Assembly (NCBI GenBank): GCA_022579005.1
Contig: MU401588.1
Coordinates: 41,533 to 105,532 of the forward strand
DNA: 64,000 nt
From: Poronia punctata
Lineage: Eukaryota > Ascomycota > Sordariomycetes > Xylariales > Xylariaceae
Direction: 5' to 3'
A program made the translations under genes and the position numbers. This document shows, piece after piece, positions 1-13,768 of the stretch. Under the pieces are notes generated by a model that was not told where the DNA came from, ran no database searches, and was given only the letters and a program-made list of their open reading frames with translations. Every line of letters starts with the position of its first letter. Position 1 is the stretch's first letter.

Positions 1-3000
1 CTCGCTTGGTTGCTTGGACCCTTGATCGAGGGTTGAAGATTTCAACAAAACCTAGAACACAGAGACGTTGGAACCTTCCGTCATCGTCGGTGCAACCTTG
101 CCATGGATCACTGCCAATAGCACCGAGGAATACCCTAATCTGACCCTACACATTTAATGGGTATGTGTGTCGTTGGGTGATGGTGGATGATGCGTAGTCT
201 GTACGTGTAGATGTCTACGAGTATGTTGCACACATACCTCACATACCTATCTTGCACAGGTTAGATAGAGGTTGTCATCAAGTTCAAATCCTGGTAGATC
301 CCTAGGTTACGTGCGAATGCAGGATTTATATTGACTACGGGGGACGACATCACACATCTTCACGCACAGAAAGCCCACAGACCTTACCAGGTTTAAATAA
401 GTGACCAGCAGGCTGTCTGTGTGGCTTGTAAAACTGTAAACAAATGAGACGACAACTTAGCCACCTGTATGTTGGATACACGACATGAACATGGACCCAT
501 AGTTAAGTATGTTTCAAGCCGACGAACATTCTAGCCTAGGTTAAGTTACCTAGTTCAACATCTGTCTTCCCAGAGGCCTATAAGTTTCCTGTGGACTTGG
601 AAGACAAGTGAAGGGTAAATAGTTACCTATGTGCCTCATATTACGACAGCAATAACGTCGAAAAGGAGTAGCACCCTATTTAAACGTGGACTAAGACTTA
701 TACACGTTACATGTTGGACCTGAAACAACCCGCATTTTTCCTCTTCATAAAGATTTGCAGGAGCCTTTTAATTTTTATTTTCTTCTTCTACCTACTCCAA
801 TCCTAAGCAACACACTATCTAATCACAAGCTTGGCAAACGGGCAATCGTTTATACATTTATGTAAGATTCTTTGCAGATCTCGCGCGGTGATGATGAACA
901 CTCTGCCTTAGCTTCTCTGCAAGTGCTATGGCAGTTTCCCAACCTACGAGTACATATTTTGCTACGTCTACGTAGATATCACAATGTAAACCTACCCGTA
1001 GGTATCTTGCTTCACTTTAGGTTCCCTCAATTCGATGCAAAAAATACTATACCTAAAGACGAAACAGATATACAAAACAGACAGACTATTAACGGCTCTT
1101 GCAGAATAGTTCGAGCGGTGTTACCGAGGCCAAGCATGCATGGCACACCCACCGGTAGTCTGTCTAGCTAGCAGCCTTTTTTTTTTTTGTGAAGTTTCGG
1201 CGTAAAAGCTAGGTACTTTATTCCGTAGCCTACTTTGCTAGCTAGGTAGGTACTTACTGTCGACTGCAGAGTTGCATATAATCTAGATGTACCTATTCAC
1301 CATCTCAAATCGGTATTAGCACCAAAATGATGTGTTAGGTACATAGGTAGATTGGTAGGCTTTATTAGATGGGATAAGGGGGGAGGTAGAGAGGGGAGGG
1401 TTGTTTACGTGTAGGTAGGAAGTTAGCCCCCGGGGGCGCGACTAGCTTGATCTATTCCGGCTATCTTGCCCCGTGTGTGGTTCGAGTTGGTTCCTAGATA
1501 GGTGGGTAGGTTTGGTTTGGATACGTAAAAAATCAGCTGGTTTCTACTCGTACTTTCTTGTGGCTTGCACCATGCTGGTATGTACTCGTTATGCTGTAGC
1601 AAAGTGGGCAGATACATGCAACCTACATACCTTCCTACCTTACTCGAAGCAAATTGGTAGGTTAGAAGGGAATAGGTAGGTACAAGAGATTTAAACGTGT
1701 AGACATAGTCATCAGCCCTACTCGTAAGTCAGATAGTTGAAACTGGAAAGGTTGAAAATCACAATCTTGGTCAGATGTTCTTATCGATTGATCATTTGCT
1801 CCAGAAGAGGTAACATGTGAGAGAAGGATATAACCTGCTGGTGTTACAAAAACAATGCTTAAACGATGATTGAAAACTGGCTCCCGTTACATTATTAGCA
1901 GCCGTCTCTGGGCAGCACGGGGAGGCCCGCAAAAGGTTTCATGGTGTCCAAAAGGTAAAACGGACAGCGCGTGGCCTAAACTCGTAGGTACCATCCTATA
2001 CTCCTTAACCTAGTGGATCTAGCAGGTATCTGGACTAGCCTCTAGGGATCATAACCCTCCGCCCATCCGCCCACTTTGTCAAAGTTCTTGTCTTGGCAAA
2101 GCTACCCATGCTCGTACTGGTCTTGCCCAGTGCGCAAAATCTGTCAGAGTGGGAATAAGGATGGGATGGAATGCCTTGTTTCTATCTGCCATGTACCGTC
2201 TAACGTGCCTTTACCAACGTCCATCTGAGGATCTCGCAAGTCTCTCCTTCTCCAGTGCATGGTATACTATACATGCAATACCTCGAACCTTCCCCCCATT
2301 GCGGAGTAATTCACTACGTCCTCCACTTTCGTCGGTACATGGGGAGGGAGAGGAAGGGAGGCACAGGTGAACGAACAAGAGACCTCTTTGCCAGGCTAGG
2401 TATTATTGTTATTATACCGTGCCAGCTTCTCCATCCACACACACCCCCTACCTCTAGACCGGGTCAACCCCGTCCTTCTGTCTACCCCGTCTCCTTGTCC
2501 TTTCTTGTTATATCCCGAAGTGAGACTGTCGACATTGTTGTGCTTCCACTGAATGGAAGAAAGAGTCTTTGAGCTTTAAGAGATCGATCCGAGTCGACCT
2601 ATTGGATACGCCCTTGGCTGGAGACCTGGATCGTCATGTTGCTATCGCCCATATTCTAAGTTGAAGTCCAATCTAGAGTCGACTGCGACTCGCCCTTCAA
2701 TTGACAGCACCGGACGCTAAACATTAAGCAACGCGGAGCCGATGAGCGACGGTGGTATCGTGGACTCGCCCAACCGACGCAACATCGAAAGACGAAATAT
2801 CGGAACGGCTTTACCCGCCGTTTACTGGTCCTCGTGTGTCTGTGTTACGCTATATCGGCCTCGATACTCTCGACCGTTCTGAAATACACCTCGCCCACGG
2901 CCAGCAAAAGCCGCCGAACGACAAGACCTGCTCGAAATCAGTAATACCGATTGTGATCACCAAACCCTTCGGTCCCTCATTAGTCGACAAGTACAGGAGA

Positions 3001-3337
3001 TTTGCATGTCGCCGGGGAGCTCTAGGAGCTCAATTAAGCCGCCGCGATCAGAAAAGAGAGCACGCTGGCGAGGGATATACGCCCAAATTACACGTTTCGC
3101 CCGCGACCCGAAATCCTAAGGACCGAAAAGAACGGTTCTCGTCAGCATAGTCTGTGTGGCACGATCTCCTGTTTTGTAGTGCGACACCGCAAGGCACCCC
3201 GTTCTCCCCTCGTTCCGGCTGTCTGACCTATCACTCGAAGGCACAACGGCGCCCAATACGGTCTGGGAGGAAACGTGTCTTTAATTTTGGTCTTTTGGAT
3301 CGACGAACTTTCCCGGGGCCTGTGGCCGGTTTTGAAG
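1..3337. other. Intergenic region upstream of SKN7; no supported gene
   Basis: The only open frames are short (at most about 130 codons), lack recognisable domains and overlap on both strands. The DNA is rich in TAGGTA/TACCTA words and holds several copies of the octamer TACGAGTA or its complement (216, 945, 1545, 1719). The last 600 bases are probably SKN7 promoter and 5' leader. A 132-codon frame at 2752-3150 has no recognisable motif and may be an upstream ORF or chance. Confidence 0.6.
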
Positions 3338-5641
3338 ATGCCCGAAGTCGACATGTCTAGTGTCAACCAGGGGTCTGGCAATAATTCAAGCGATTTTGTG
3401 AGTCGCTCTCTCCCGTGTACCTCCACTCCAAACTGATTTGTTGCGGACGTGTACTTGAGTATATTTGACTAATGCGATGGACATCCGATCAGGTTCGCAA
3501 ACTTTACAAGTAAACGCCCACCACCCGATACGAGCACATACTTCCATCGCTTTAATCCGCGAGGCTAACACTCGGACATCCAGAATGCTTGAAGACCCAA
3601 ACTACAGCGAAGTAGTTAGATGGGGTGATCATGGCGATAGTTTTGTTGTCTTAGAGGTATGGCCGCGGGTCCTGGCTAGTCCAAGCTAAATTACTCACAT
3701 TTTTATACGTTGCGCTGACTGTCTTCTGTTCTTCTGCTGCCTAGAATGAGAAATTTACCAAAACGATTTTGCCGAAACACTTCAAGCACAGCAATTTCGC
3801 CAGTTTTGTGCGACAACTTAACAAATACGACTTCCATAAAGTGCGCCATAACGAAGAAAATGGGCAGTCTCCCTACGGGGCGTCGGTAAGGCTTCGTTTG
3901 CCGAGGGTGAAAATCCGAAAATACTTACATTCCATATAGGCATGGGAGTTTAAACACCCCGAATTTCGAGCCGATAGGAAGGATAACCTAGATAATATTC
4001 GGCGTAAAGCTCCTGCGCCAAGGAAGGTACAAAATGCCGATGATCAGTTCTCTGTCCAAAACCAACAAGTAGTGGTTCTATCCGAGACGTTGGCGGCGAC
4101 ACAACAGCAGGTTCAACAGCTGCAAGAGTCCTACTGCGACATGATGAACGCAAATAAGATCTTCGTCGACGAGATCTTGCATCTGCAAAAAGTGGTAAAG
4201 GCCCAGAACCAAGTCCATAACGAACTTGTCACCCATCTTAGTAAGGCCGACCAAGAGAGGAGGGAAAACCGCACGCCAAACCATTCCACACCAGGATACA
4301 ACGCAAGCCAGAACTTGCTCTCAGATGGTACCGAGGGTCCCATAGAGCTGCGCCGGGCTCGAGATATTCTGAATAGTATGTCAATAGAACACGTTGCGGA
4401 CAGGGATTTGAACAGAATGTCGGTCGCATTCCATCAAGCAGGCGGCTCGCCGGAATCCGTCGGGTCTTCCTCGATGATGGGCCCACCAGGTGCGGCTGGC
4501 GTACAGCCATTCTTGCATGATCCTCTTAATGATATGCGGCATCTGGTGTATCCAGTCGGTCAAAATATCGGCATTGATCCGTTTGCTCCCGAACACATGA
4601 ACAATATTCCGTACCAACGTCCTGGGGAGAACCCAATGGGCGCAGCCTCCGACTTCAATAATGCTGCCGGCAACATGGCCACCAACACGCCGCCTGGCAT
4701 CAATGGACCCTCCCCGTGGGGCTCCAAAAAGCCCGTTGTTCTCCTGGTCGAGGATGACCGGACATGCGCGCGGATCGGTTCCAAGTTTCTGTCACAGCAT
4801 GACTGTGGTGTTGAGGTTGCGGTATGTAAGCAAAACCCTTTCCACCTCGATCGTGACTAACGTGTCATCTGTCCCCAGCGTGACGGTCTCGAGGCCGTGA
4901 ACAAAGTTAGTGCCAGGCAGCAGCCATTCGATCTGATATTCATGGATATAGTGATGCCTCAGCTAGATGGAGTGTCCGCTACCGCCATGATCAAAGATAT
5001 GCAGCCGAACACGCCCATCATAGCCATGACATCCAACATCAACCAGCAGGATCTCGAGATGTATTACCACTGGGGTACGTCGAGTCCACAGTCCCCTGGG
5101 CCTTTTAAGGATCCTTGTTTTTGTAGCCGTGTAATGCTGACTCCGGACAGGGATGCGAGATGTTCTGGCCAAACCCTTCACGAAAGAGGGTATGATCGGC
5201 AAGTTGAGGCGGCACCTAAACAACTTGTTGCGAAATCCTTCTTCCGAGATAGACACCATGTATCCTAGTGGAGGGTCAACTCAACCCCCCACGCCAGGGC
5301 CGTACGCGAACCAAGGTATGGCAATGGCTCCGCTTTCTGCCGCGTCCTCTGGACCTGTCGCGAAGTTTGACACGACGCCTATACAGTCGCCCGCTACGAG
5401 TAGCTCATGGCACTCACCAAGCCAGCTTCCTCATCCGTCACCCACTATAGCCCAAGAACACGGCGGATATCTTGCCGCTGGGAGCGGTTCCCAAATGGTC
5501 CTTACCCCGGGCGGCACCCAAAAGCCACAGTACGCCGGTGGTATGATGCCACAGATGACTGCGCCGCAACGCTTGTCTCATGAGGGCCCCCCTGAAAAGC
5601 GACAGAGGTTATACGGGCCACCCGGGAATTATAATCAATAA
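3338..5641 (+). CDS. SKN7: Skn7/Prr1-type response regulator transcription factor (HSF-like DNA-binding domain plus receiver domain)
   Basis: Seven exons (3338-3397, 3493-3509, 3584-3656, 3745-3885, 3940-4821, 4879-5074, 5151-5641) sum to 1860 nt, 619 aa. All six introns are GT-AG, 54-95 nt. Residues about 19-115 form an HSF-type DNA-binding domain (SDFVRKLYKMLEDP, then [18 protein letters not shown]); about 142-200 is a heptad-rich coiled coil ([10 protein letters not shown]); about 361-480 is a receiver domain with the acidic pair in LLVEDD, the phospho-acceptor Asp414 in [11 protein letters not shown] and the lysine of AKPFTKEG. The tail is Pro/Ser/Gly/Gln-rich. Known role of the family: nuclear end-point of a His-Asp phosphorelay (Sln1-Ypd1 in yeast) in osmotic, cell-wall and oxidative stress. 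The start is the first ATG in frame with the HSF domain; a second Met lies five codons on. The very small exon 2 (17 nt) makes automatic prediction error-prone. Confidence 0.95.
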
Positions 5642-8600
5642 CCTCTGGCCTAGCGTTGTTTTAGTCTCATTCTTTGTATATAACGGGGCGGCACTTTTGA
5701 TGTTCATGTTGCAGCGGCTATCCTTTTCCCATGTTTTATACGTCGATGATACCTGATAACTTACTTGGCTGCGGGTGGATAGCATGTCGTGTGGGAACTT
5801 TTGAGCGGAGTCAATAGACCCGGGCTCGGTGAGACTGATCTAAAACCGTGCGGCGTTTCTGCTTTGATTGGGGATTCTTCTTCATTCTTCGGTTTTTTCT
5901 CGGGAAGAGCGACGGCCGCGAGTGCTGGCCAGATCGAATTATGACCATAACACCCTGTTTTCCCCTGGAAATATGAGCCTGGTTCGGGTTCTGAGTACCT
6001 CTGTTGAGGAATTACTGCAGCCCTATACTGCATTTATATCAGTGGAATATTCTAACGGCTGATGAGGAACGAATGGGAAAAGACACCGAAGACTTGGTCA
6101 AAGCTGGGTCCTACAAGCGGGGGATTGGGAGATGTAGATGTCTTGTGGGGTACTGTCTGCTCCATCTTCCGAGGCGCGAGAAGAAGGGGATATTGTAGTG
6201 GAGTAAGGGGTTAGAGTGTAGGCTCTTTGATTACCGTGTGAAGATTGGGCCTCTGATAACCGCGACCTCATGTATGAGCGGTTGTTTTGTCTTGGTTAAT
6301 CGCAGCTTATAGACAGAGAAACCCCATATTAAGCCAGTCCTTGTATCTGACACAAACAAACAATGCGTAACGCCTGTAGTGCCGTTTGAAGAGGGACGCG
6401 CGCTAGTGTATCGACCATGCCCAAAGATGAGGCATGGCAGCGGTCGGTCTGTGCTCGATAACCGGCCGTGATTTGTTTCGAGTCGTACGGTCCGTTCGAT
6501 ATGCAGCTCTCGGATTGGATTTGAACTGTAGGTAGGCCCCGAATAAAATCAGACCGGGTCTATGTCTTTGGGTTGAATCATTTCTAGTGCACGTTATTCG
6601 TTCCTGGTGCTCGTTCCCTTACCTGACTCCACGTCTTACACTTTGCTTTTTTACATTCCCCATCATACTGTTCTCTGTCTTGTCCTCTTATCCGGCTCCC
6701 TAGAATAGGGTATACAAACACGGGGACTCTTATAGGCTAGATGATGTCGTTGATGCCACGTGCGGTCAGAAGCATCGGTGCTGGACCTAGCGATGGTGGC
6801 GGTAGAAAAGGTTCGGTGCAAGGACGAGAGGATGATCATGTACGGGCTATGTTGATAACCTTAATTGAATGGCAGCCAAAAGCACATGGGATATGGGATC
6901 CAAATGCGAGTGCTGTTTCGAAACGGTTCCATGGAAGGGGACTGTAGTGAAGAGTTATGAATAGAGAAGGAAGAACCCGGTGGGTTGTCGACCTTGAAAC
7001 AAATATGAAAAAAAGGTTTAGTGGGAAGAGGAGGGGTTGTAGATAGCACACACTGGAAAATAAAGGTAATGAGGTCACATGATAGATAACAAGTCCTCTG
7101 TGTACGTTATAAGTCATGGGGACATATTTAACAAGATAGAGAGCAAGCAGACGGTATGCTTGTTGTTCACACTGCTAGATTATATCCTGCAACAGGGAAG
7201 TTTGATTTCGTGCTTCAAGGTTGTTACGGCTTATAGTGGGTGGGCGGGATGTAGGTAGGTACTGGGGGGTTGGGTAGATGGGCATTTGGAAACTCCGACG
7301 AGGAAGACATATGTCCGTGCCTTGCCGTGGTTGCTCTTCCATGATCCGAACAACGTCTTGTACCTAGAGAGAAACCTAAACTTTTGAACTGAAGCTGAAG
7401 TTTGGAAATGAAACTGCCCTGTCCTTCGTTGACGAAGGTGGGTGTTGTCGGTTTTGGTTGGTAACATGTTTGTTAGGTTAGGTTATTGTGCGTACGTACA
7501 AGCAAGATGAGCGAGCAAGAAGGGCGGGGCGTTCGGTTCGGTTGGGCGCGCCATGTCGTCTGTATGTATCTTTACGTAGGTGGGCAGGAAGCTCAACCGT
7601 CCAGACCAGGCGATAACTTGAGGGCGGGTCGGCAAAAAGGTACAGACAGACGATGGATGTTGCTGCTGCTGTGTGTGTACAGGTCGGTTAGGTTGTGTGT
7701 TGTGCCGCAAGTACGTACGCCCTAGTCCATCGGCGTACATTAAAACTAATAATATGTGCGTGTCCGGGAGAAGAGACGGGGGTACCCAGATTATACGGAC
7801 GTATCATGCGTTCATGCCCATGGCGTTTGGCAGGTGCCCAGCATCTCTCCTCGCCCCTGCGGCCTCTTCTTCCCCCGGGCACTTGGCTCGCTTGGCCTCA
7901 CCAGACCGATTGACTTCTTTCTACCTCTTAACCCAGTTGTAAATAAGGTGCTAGATGTTAAGATAACATGGGTTCATTGAAAACTGTCGAGTCGTGTACC
8001 TGGAATGTAGGTACTTGAGTTCGATCGAAAGACAGCGCCGATCGTCGGATTTGGTATCACCTGTAAAGAAAGTCTATGGTGTTCTAGTCCGGCCTGGCTT
8101 GGGAGAGATGCCCGTACCGTAGGTCCCAATCTAGGGAAGCCCCCTTATCTGTAACGTCGCATTCAATTTGTCACATCTTTATCGATTGACCGGGAACCGC
8201 TTGAGCCGCAACACGGTCGATTTTCCGTCTATGGTACCGGATCCATCCCGGTGCCTCACTAGGACCTAGGGCTAGAATGTGCTTTTTTAGTACTCTAGTT
8301 GAATCCCCAAAAGCCCAATCACAACTTCGGCGCTAATAATTCAATGGCTGTTTGCTATATGGTGTTGCTGACGGAAAAAGGATCTTGTGGGATGACAAGG
8401 CAGACCTAGACCTTTTCATGACGGCTATTTCTGGCTTCAGCCGGGTCTAGGCTCATTTGCCACTTGCGATTACCATAGTTCCGCGAGGGGTTGGGCGGTG
8501 ATTTTCCAAGTGACTGGGAAGGGCCTTGTAGTGTCGAGACGAATATGTATCGATATGAAGTCGGTTTGTTCGACACATTTGCCGTCGCCATTTAGCTCTT

Positions 8601-11396
8601 ACCTAAGTGCATAATGTGGGGGCCGGAAGGTTTGTTCCCTAGAAGGATTATTTATATCGTACTAGTATATTCGCCAATCTTATTAAATCCACTTCCCCGG
8701 ATCGTTACGAGATGGGGACCTAGACTGCGTAAGATGCCAGTTTTGATTGAAAGCCGATATTTCCTGTAACAGGACTTCCTGCTGTATCCCACGCATTCAT
8801 ACAGCAGGTAGGTAAACAAGGTATGGGAACAGGGTCAAATTGTCCAACTTTATGAGCAAGGCGCCCACCAAACCAACTTGCGGAAAACATGATCCTAATA
8901 ATCATGGCGACGGAAAGTAGCGGCAGAAAGTAGCAACATACAAGGGCGTCTGCTTTCTTTCGTATTCCCTAGATAACGTACTACATTACAAGGATCCGGT
9001 TCTCTCATAACTAGCTCGGTATCGTGTAGCACATCGCCTCCAGTATAGCTACACGACCTGAATGTTCGGGCTCGGAAACTGGTACAATGCCGCGCCGATC
9101 CAACATGCAATCTTAAGATATCATTTGCGCAACTGAACCCCAAACGCCTTCTAGTGTGGGAAGGCATCGCCTACCTACCACGTTACTCGTCTTCGAACGC
9201 GTGAGTATGTAGGTAAAGTATGTGGGCCTCTAAGAACTTGCCGTAGGCGGCCCATCATATACAGATGTGTCTTAATGAATTAAATGCATCAGTGGGCTTC
9301 AATCATAATGGAGGGAGAGTTTGCATGATTCCTTCCATTGACGAGCCGGAAAAGGTCTTGCGATATCTAATAAGCATCTCAGGTTACATACTTCCATTCC
9401 GCTAAATGACTACTGATAATTGTACCATGCCGTGGTATCTATCTTGTAGCTACCCAGGGTATTTGGTGTTTTAGGCGCCGACCTAGACCTCGTAAGAATC
9501 CCATATGTGCTAGAGAGGTACTGCGTTTATCTACTCGTATGTGGGTAGCAGTCTAGACCGAACCCCACCATTGCCGAGAAAGACCCTGGCCACCCCAGGC
9601 CTAGACCGTTTAGCTTCAAGTTAGGATGTGCAGGAGAAGCCTCTGTGCAGAATATTCCCGTGCTCCCGCTTTTCTGGAACTGCATCACATGCAGTTAATA
9701 ATGTTCGTATTAGGAGGGCATTCATAAGGTACCCCCACTTCAAGATGACTGGCTGACAAGAGGTAGATCTTGTGGTCTGGCCTATGCAGAATTGTCCCTT
9801 TTTGAGGCTAGCACGAGTACTTACCTTACCCTGGAGAGCCTATCTTGGTACATACTTCTTGACCAACTTAATTATGTCAGGTCAGAGTAGATTTGCAGTG
9901 CGGCTTACCTTGACACCTTGATTAGCAGTTTGTATAGCTACTACAACGTAGTAGAAGGGATGTTGTAAGCAGAGATGCATACTCGGACATTTTGGGTAGA
10001 TACTACGTAATCCATTGCGCTAAGAAGAAAATAAGTAATGGAATCCTCATAGAACATTTGATATTTGGGAATGGAAAGCTTGATGTTGCGGTGACAGACT
10101 GACGGGTTCCTCTCATTATTCGACACTGTATCGGTCTGGAAATCATACACACATTGAACCCTAACCTACGCGTAGAGGTGTCCATACCCAGGTACATGAC
10201 GGGAATTGGGTAGAGCAGTAGCTGTGAAATTAAGAAGAACCTTTCTCAGTTTTGTAAAACAACAACAAATCAGCTTACCCAAGTACTTTTATATTCAGAT
10301 GTATAGACCTTAACCAGTGTCCAATTTACACCCTCTCCCCCCGGATACAGCGACATATAGACTAAGATACACAATTATGGTGAGATATCTAGGTTGACAG
10401 CGTTACATGGGTCACACAAGCGTTACATGGGTCTAGTTTATGATGCGGCACCGTTATGCCGCACGCGTATGATAAATCACAAAACTGGATCGTCACCAGA
10501 CACAACTTTCAACATAGCAAACCGATAACATGATGATATTCTAATTCTGTAGGCCTGTCCTAAATGACGGAAGGTCCACAACTAACTGCTCTTCATATCG
10601 CTTGAATGCACATCGCAGCAAGGTAAGTCGCATCTTCGGACTTCCACACAGACACAACAGCTATCGGGCCATTTGTGTCACCGGATTGAATATAACATGT
10701 CTCAATAAGCCGGTAATAGATGTCGAAAAGAACATATGCTAATTGTGAGGGACGCGCCGAAAGCCTTCGTAGATAGACCAGGTTGGAGTCACGCATACCT
10801 ACTTCAGCACCGTCAAAACATATTTCGCTTCCTCATTGGCGCAAGGGGCGGCCTCTCTGTTTCACTCTCAACTATGCTGATAAGACATATACTAGGTACT
10901 TAGTATTTACTTATGATATAACGCCAGTATAAATGAGAAACGAATGTTTGTAAATTCAATGTTCGGTTGCTACGAGTAGTAAATGTGTAAAAAGACATGG
11001 GTACTTGTAGTGGGTACCGTTGATACGAGTAGGTACGAGTACAAGTACTGTAGGTATGCCACCCCCCGAGCCGCGTAAGTACCTCCTACGAGTACATACG
11101 AGAGGCCCCTGGTGAACCTAGGGTTAGGTCACTGGCTGCCAGCTGGTCTTTCCTTTCCCGACCTGGAGGTTAGGTATTTATGACTTTTATCTTATCTAAC
11201 CCACCTTGAGTGTCCCCCCCACTTTATCTAGAATTCCACTGCCCCTCCATAGATTGAGTCATCGCATTATCATTAACCGTGACTTTTGGGCCGCGCACGA
11301 AATTGGACGCCCATTGGCCAGCTGTAATTGTCTCAGTAGAAAACAACGTCGAGGCCCTGCTCTAAGACTGTCATCTTTGCATTACAAGCCAGCACA
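5642..11396. other. 5.75-kb intergenic region without a recognisable gene
   Basis: Only short frames (under 95 codons) on both strands, none with a recognisable domain or a plausible exon chain. The DNA has ordinary composition with many TAGGTA/TACCTA words and TACGAGTA octamers clustered at 10971-11094. A 15-base direct repeat AGCGTTACATGGGTC occurs twice near 10401-10435. A lineage-specific or noncoding RNA gene cannot be excluded by eye. Confidence 0.55.
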
Positions 11397-13768
11397 ATGT
11401 CAAGCAAAGGAGGGCGCGGCGCCGCTAGTGCTCCGGCAGCTTCTAAGGCTGCCAAGGGCAAGAAGTCGGGCAAGCCTGGTGCTGAAGAGAAGAGGGAAGA
11501 TGTCCTACAAGCTGTGGCACGTATACCGCCGGTATTCCAACGGTTATTCATCGTCTAACAGGAGTATCGCAATATAGCTCATCGCAGACGACTTCCAGAC
11601 CAAATTTCTACCCTTCTCCCTTGATAAACCGAGAGTAAGCTCAACTATGCAGCTGTCTTTGTGCCTAGGCTCATCCGTTTCTCGTGGTCGTGACTATTAA
11701 CACGTAAATTTGAATCTAGTGCCTCCTTCCGCTTGGAAATACGCCTCTGATCGAATACACCCTTGAGTTCTTGGCTATGAACTGGGTACAAGAAGTCTAC
11801 ATCTATTGTGGCACGCATAGCGAACAGATCGAACACTACATTCATAATTCAAGATGGTCGCCGATAGCCCCATCATGTCCCTTTTCGACCATCGAGTTTA
11901 TACGAGTTGCTGACGCACGCTCCGTCGGAGACTTCCTCAGAGACCTGGATAAGCGCAATATTATTGGAAGCGATTTCCTACTGGTGCATGGTGATCTGGT
12001 TTCCAACCTATCGCTCGAGGGCGCTCTAGCAGCTCATAAAGCAAGAAGGGAAGCGAACCGTGACTCTTGCATGACCATGGTCTTACGCGAAGCTGGCGAG
12101 GGAGACCATCACACTAAACGAAAGGCTATAAACCCTGTGTTTGTTGTCGACCCGGCGCAAAAGAGATGTCTACAGTACGAAGAGCTGAATCCCCTCCAAG
12201 ACGAGAGTTATCTAGAATTGGACCCGACCATACTGGAGTGTTCCGAGTTCGAAACACGCGCGGACTTGATCGACCCACAGATCGATATATGCACACCTGA
12301 TGTTCTCGCCCTGTGGTCGGAGAGTTTCGATTACGAACTTCCGAGAGCCAACTTCTTACACGGCGTCCTGAAGGATTGGGAGCTCAACGGGAAAATGATC
12401 CACACCGAGGTTGTTACCGAAGGTTATAGCGCAAGAGCAATGAATTTGCAGATGTACGATGCTATAAGCAGCGACTTCCGCCACGGTTGGGTTTATCCTT
12501 TCACACCGGACTTCAATTTCTTGAAGAACCAGACGTACCGACGCCGGGGTTACCAAGTCTTCCAAGAGAACGACGTGCTGATAGAAGACGACACCAAGAC
12601 CTTTGACGCCATGATTGGACGAGACACGCATGTGGGATCTAGAAGCATAATACAGGGCTCTATCATTGGCCGGAATTGCAAGATCGGGAGCGATGTCCGT
12701 ATTATTGGCAGCATTATCTGGGACGATGCCGAGATTGCAGATGGTGCTGTCATTGAGAACACTGTCATCGCAGACGCGGTACATGTGGGGAAGGGCGCCT
12801 CTATCCATGAAGGCTCACTGATATCTTACGGAGTCCACATTGGCGACCAGGCCGAGGTTAAGCCAGCTACTGTGCTCTCCCTACAAAATTATAACCGCAA
12901 GCCCCTTAACCTTCAAACGGAAGTTGTTGGCGCACAAGGCAAGGGCGGTATCTTCCACTATCCAGAAGAAGATGACGCAGATGCAGAGGCCCTCCAAAAA
13001 TTAGAGAACGCCCTTATTTACGAAATAGACAATCTTGGTTTCGAGACGTCTTCAGCATCGGACTTTTCGTCTGAGGACGTATCGGACGACGATTCCGAAG
13101 CTGGTTCGGCCACGCCTAGCCAGCCCACAGCACGGTCACGTCTCTCTTCATTCGCGTCGGACGACTCGGGGGCGCCTGGCTTTTCTTCCTTCCATGCGGA
13201 CGCGGTTCACGGCATCTTGGAGGTCTTGCGTGGGTCTGTGGGCGACTTTGACTCGGAAAAGCTGGAATTTACCTCTTTACGTCTAGCTAACAATGCGTCG
13301 GACACGGCGACGAGGAAGGCAGTGGCGACGGCGTTTGTCCGGCGAGCGGTCGAACTTACAAATCCCGAATCTGGCTGCCTCGACGCCGTGAGGGCTGCTA
13401 AAGATACACTCACGTCCAGGAAAGGTGCGTCAGATTTCGTCAGCAAGGTTGGTGTGGGTGAGAGGTCCCTGTCGGATCAAGTTGAATTTGCTCTGGCGGT
13501 ACAAAGGGCCTGCGTGAGCACTACCAAGGTGGTCGAGGCTGGAAAGGCTGGGAATCTGCTCGCGGCGATGCTACAGCAGATGTACGATCTGGATATCTTA
13601 GAAGAGGACGCCTTACTTGAATGGTGGGGCGACGAAAGGGGCCAGGAGGGCGACACTATGACAACGGTACGGGCCAAATGCCAGGCGCTCATCGAGTGGC
13701 TTGAGAATGCCGAAGAAGAAAGCGACGAAGACGAGAGCGAGGAAGAGGAGGACTCGGAAGATGAATGA
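11397..13768 (+). CDS. GCD6: Translation initiation factor eIF2B subunit epsilon (Gcd6)
   Basis: Catalytic subunit of the eIF2B guanine nucleotide exchange factor, which reloads eIF2 with GTP for initiator tRNA delivery in the cytoplasm. Exons 11397-11516, 11578-11634 and 11720-13768 give 741 aa. The N-terminus is Ala/Lys-rich; a nucleotidyltransferase-like domain follows (DVLQAV + LIADDFQTKF, LLPLGNTPLIEYTLEFL, FLLVHGDLVSN). Left-handed beta-helix hexapeptide repeats lie at about 357-441 (IGRDTHVG, IIGRNCKIGSDV, VHIGDQAEV). The C-terminal W2/eIF5C-type domain spans about 551-725, with aromatic and acidic residues in LLEWWGDE, and an acidic tail (EEESDEDESEEEE) ends the protein. Length fits the family (about 710-740 aa). 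Intron 1 appears to be GC-AG (see separate entry); intron 2 (11635-11719) is GT-AG. Confidence 0.95.
11517..11577 (+). other. Probable GC-AG intron in the eIF2B-epsilon gene
   Basis: Splicing after GCTGTG at 11516 with donor GCACGT and acceptor ATATAG (11577) gives LQAV-LIADDFQ, matching the conserved LQAVxLADxF start of the nucleotidyltransferase domain. A CTAAC branch-point sequence lies at about 11554-11558, 20 nt before the acceptor. Competing canonical choices fit worse: donor GTGGCA at 11514 drops the valine, and donor GTATAC at 11521 with acceptor at 11590 gives AVAHDDF. The intron would be 61 nt, phase 0. Confidence 0.7.

Noticed and set aside
250..305. AGTTCAAATCCTGG resembling a tRNA B box
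   Set aside because: No A box at the proper upstream distance and no cloverleaf seen.
2752..3150. 132-codon plus-strand frame upstream of SKN7
   Set aside because: No domain, no hydrophobic or repeat pattern, and it overlaps the presumed leader; could be an upstream ORF but cannot be supported.
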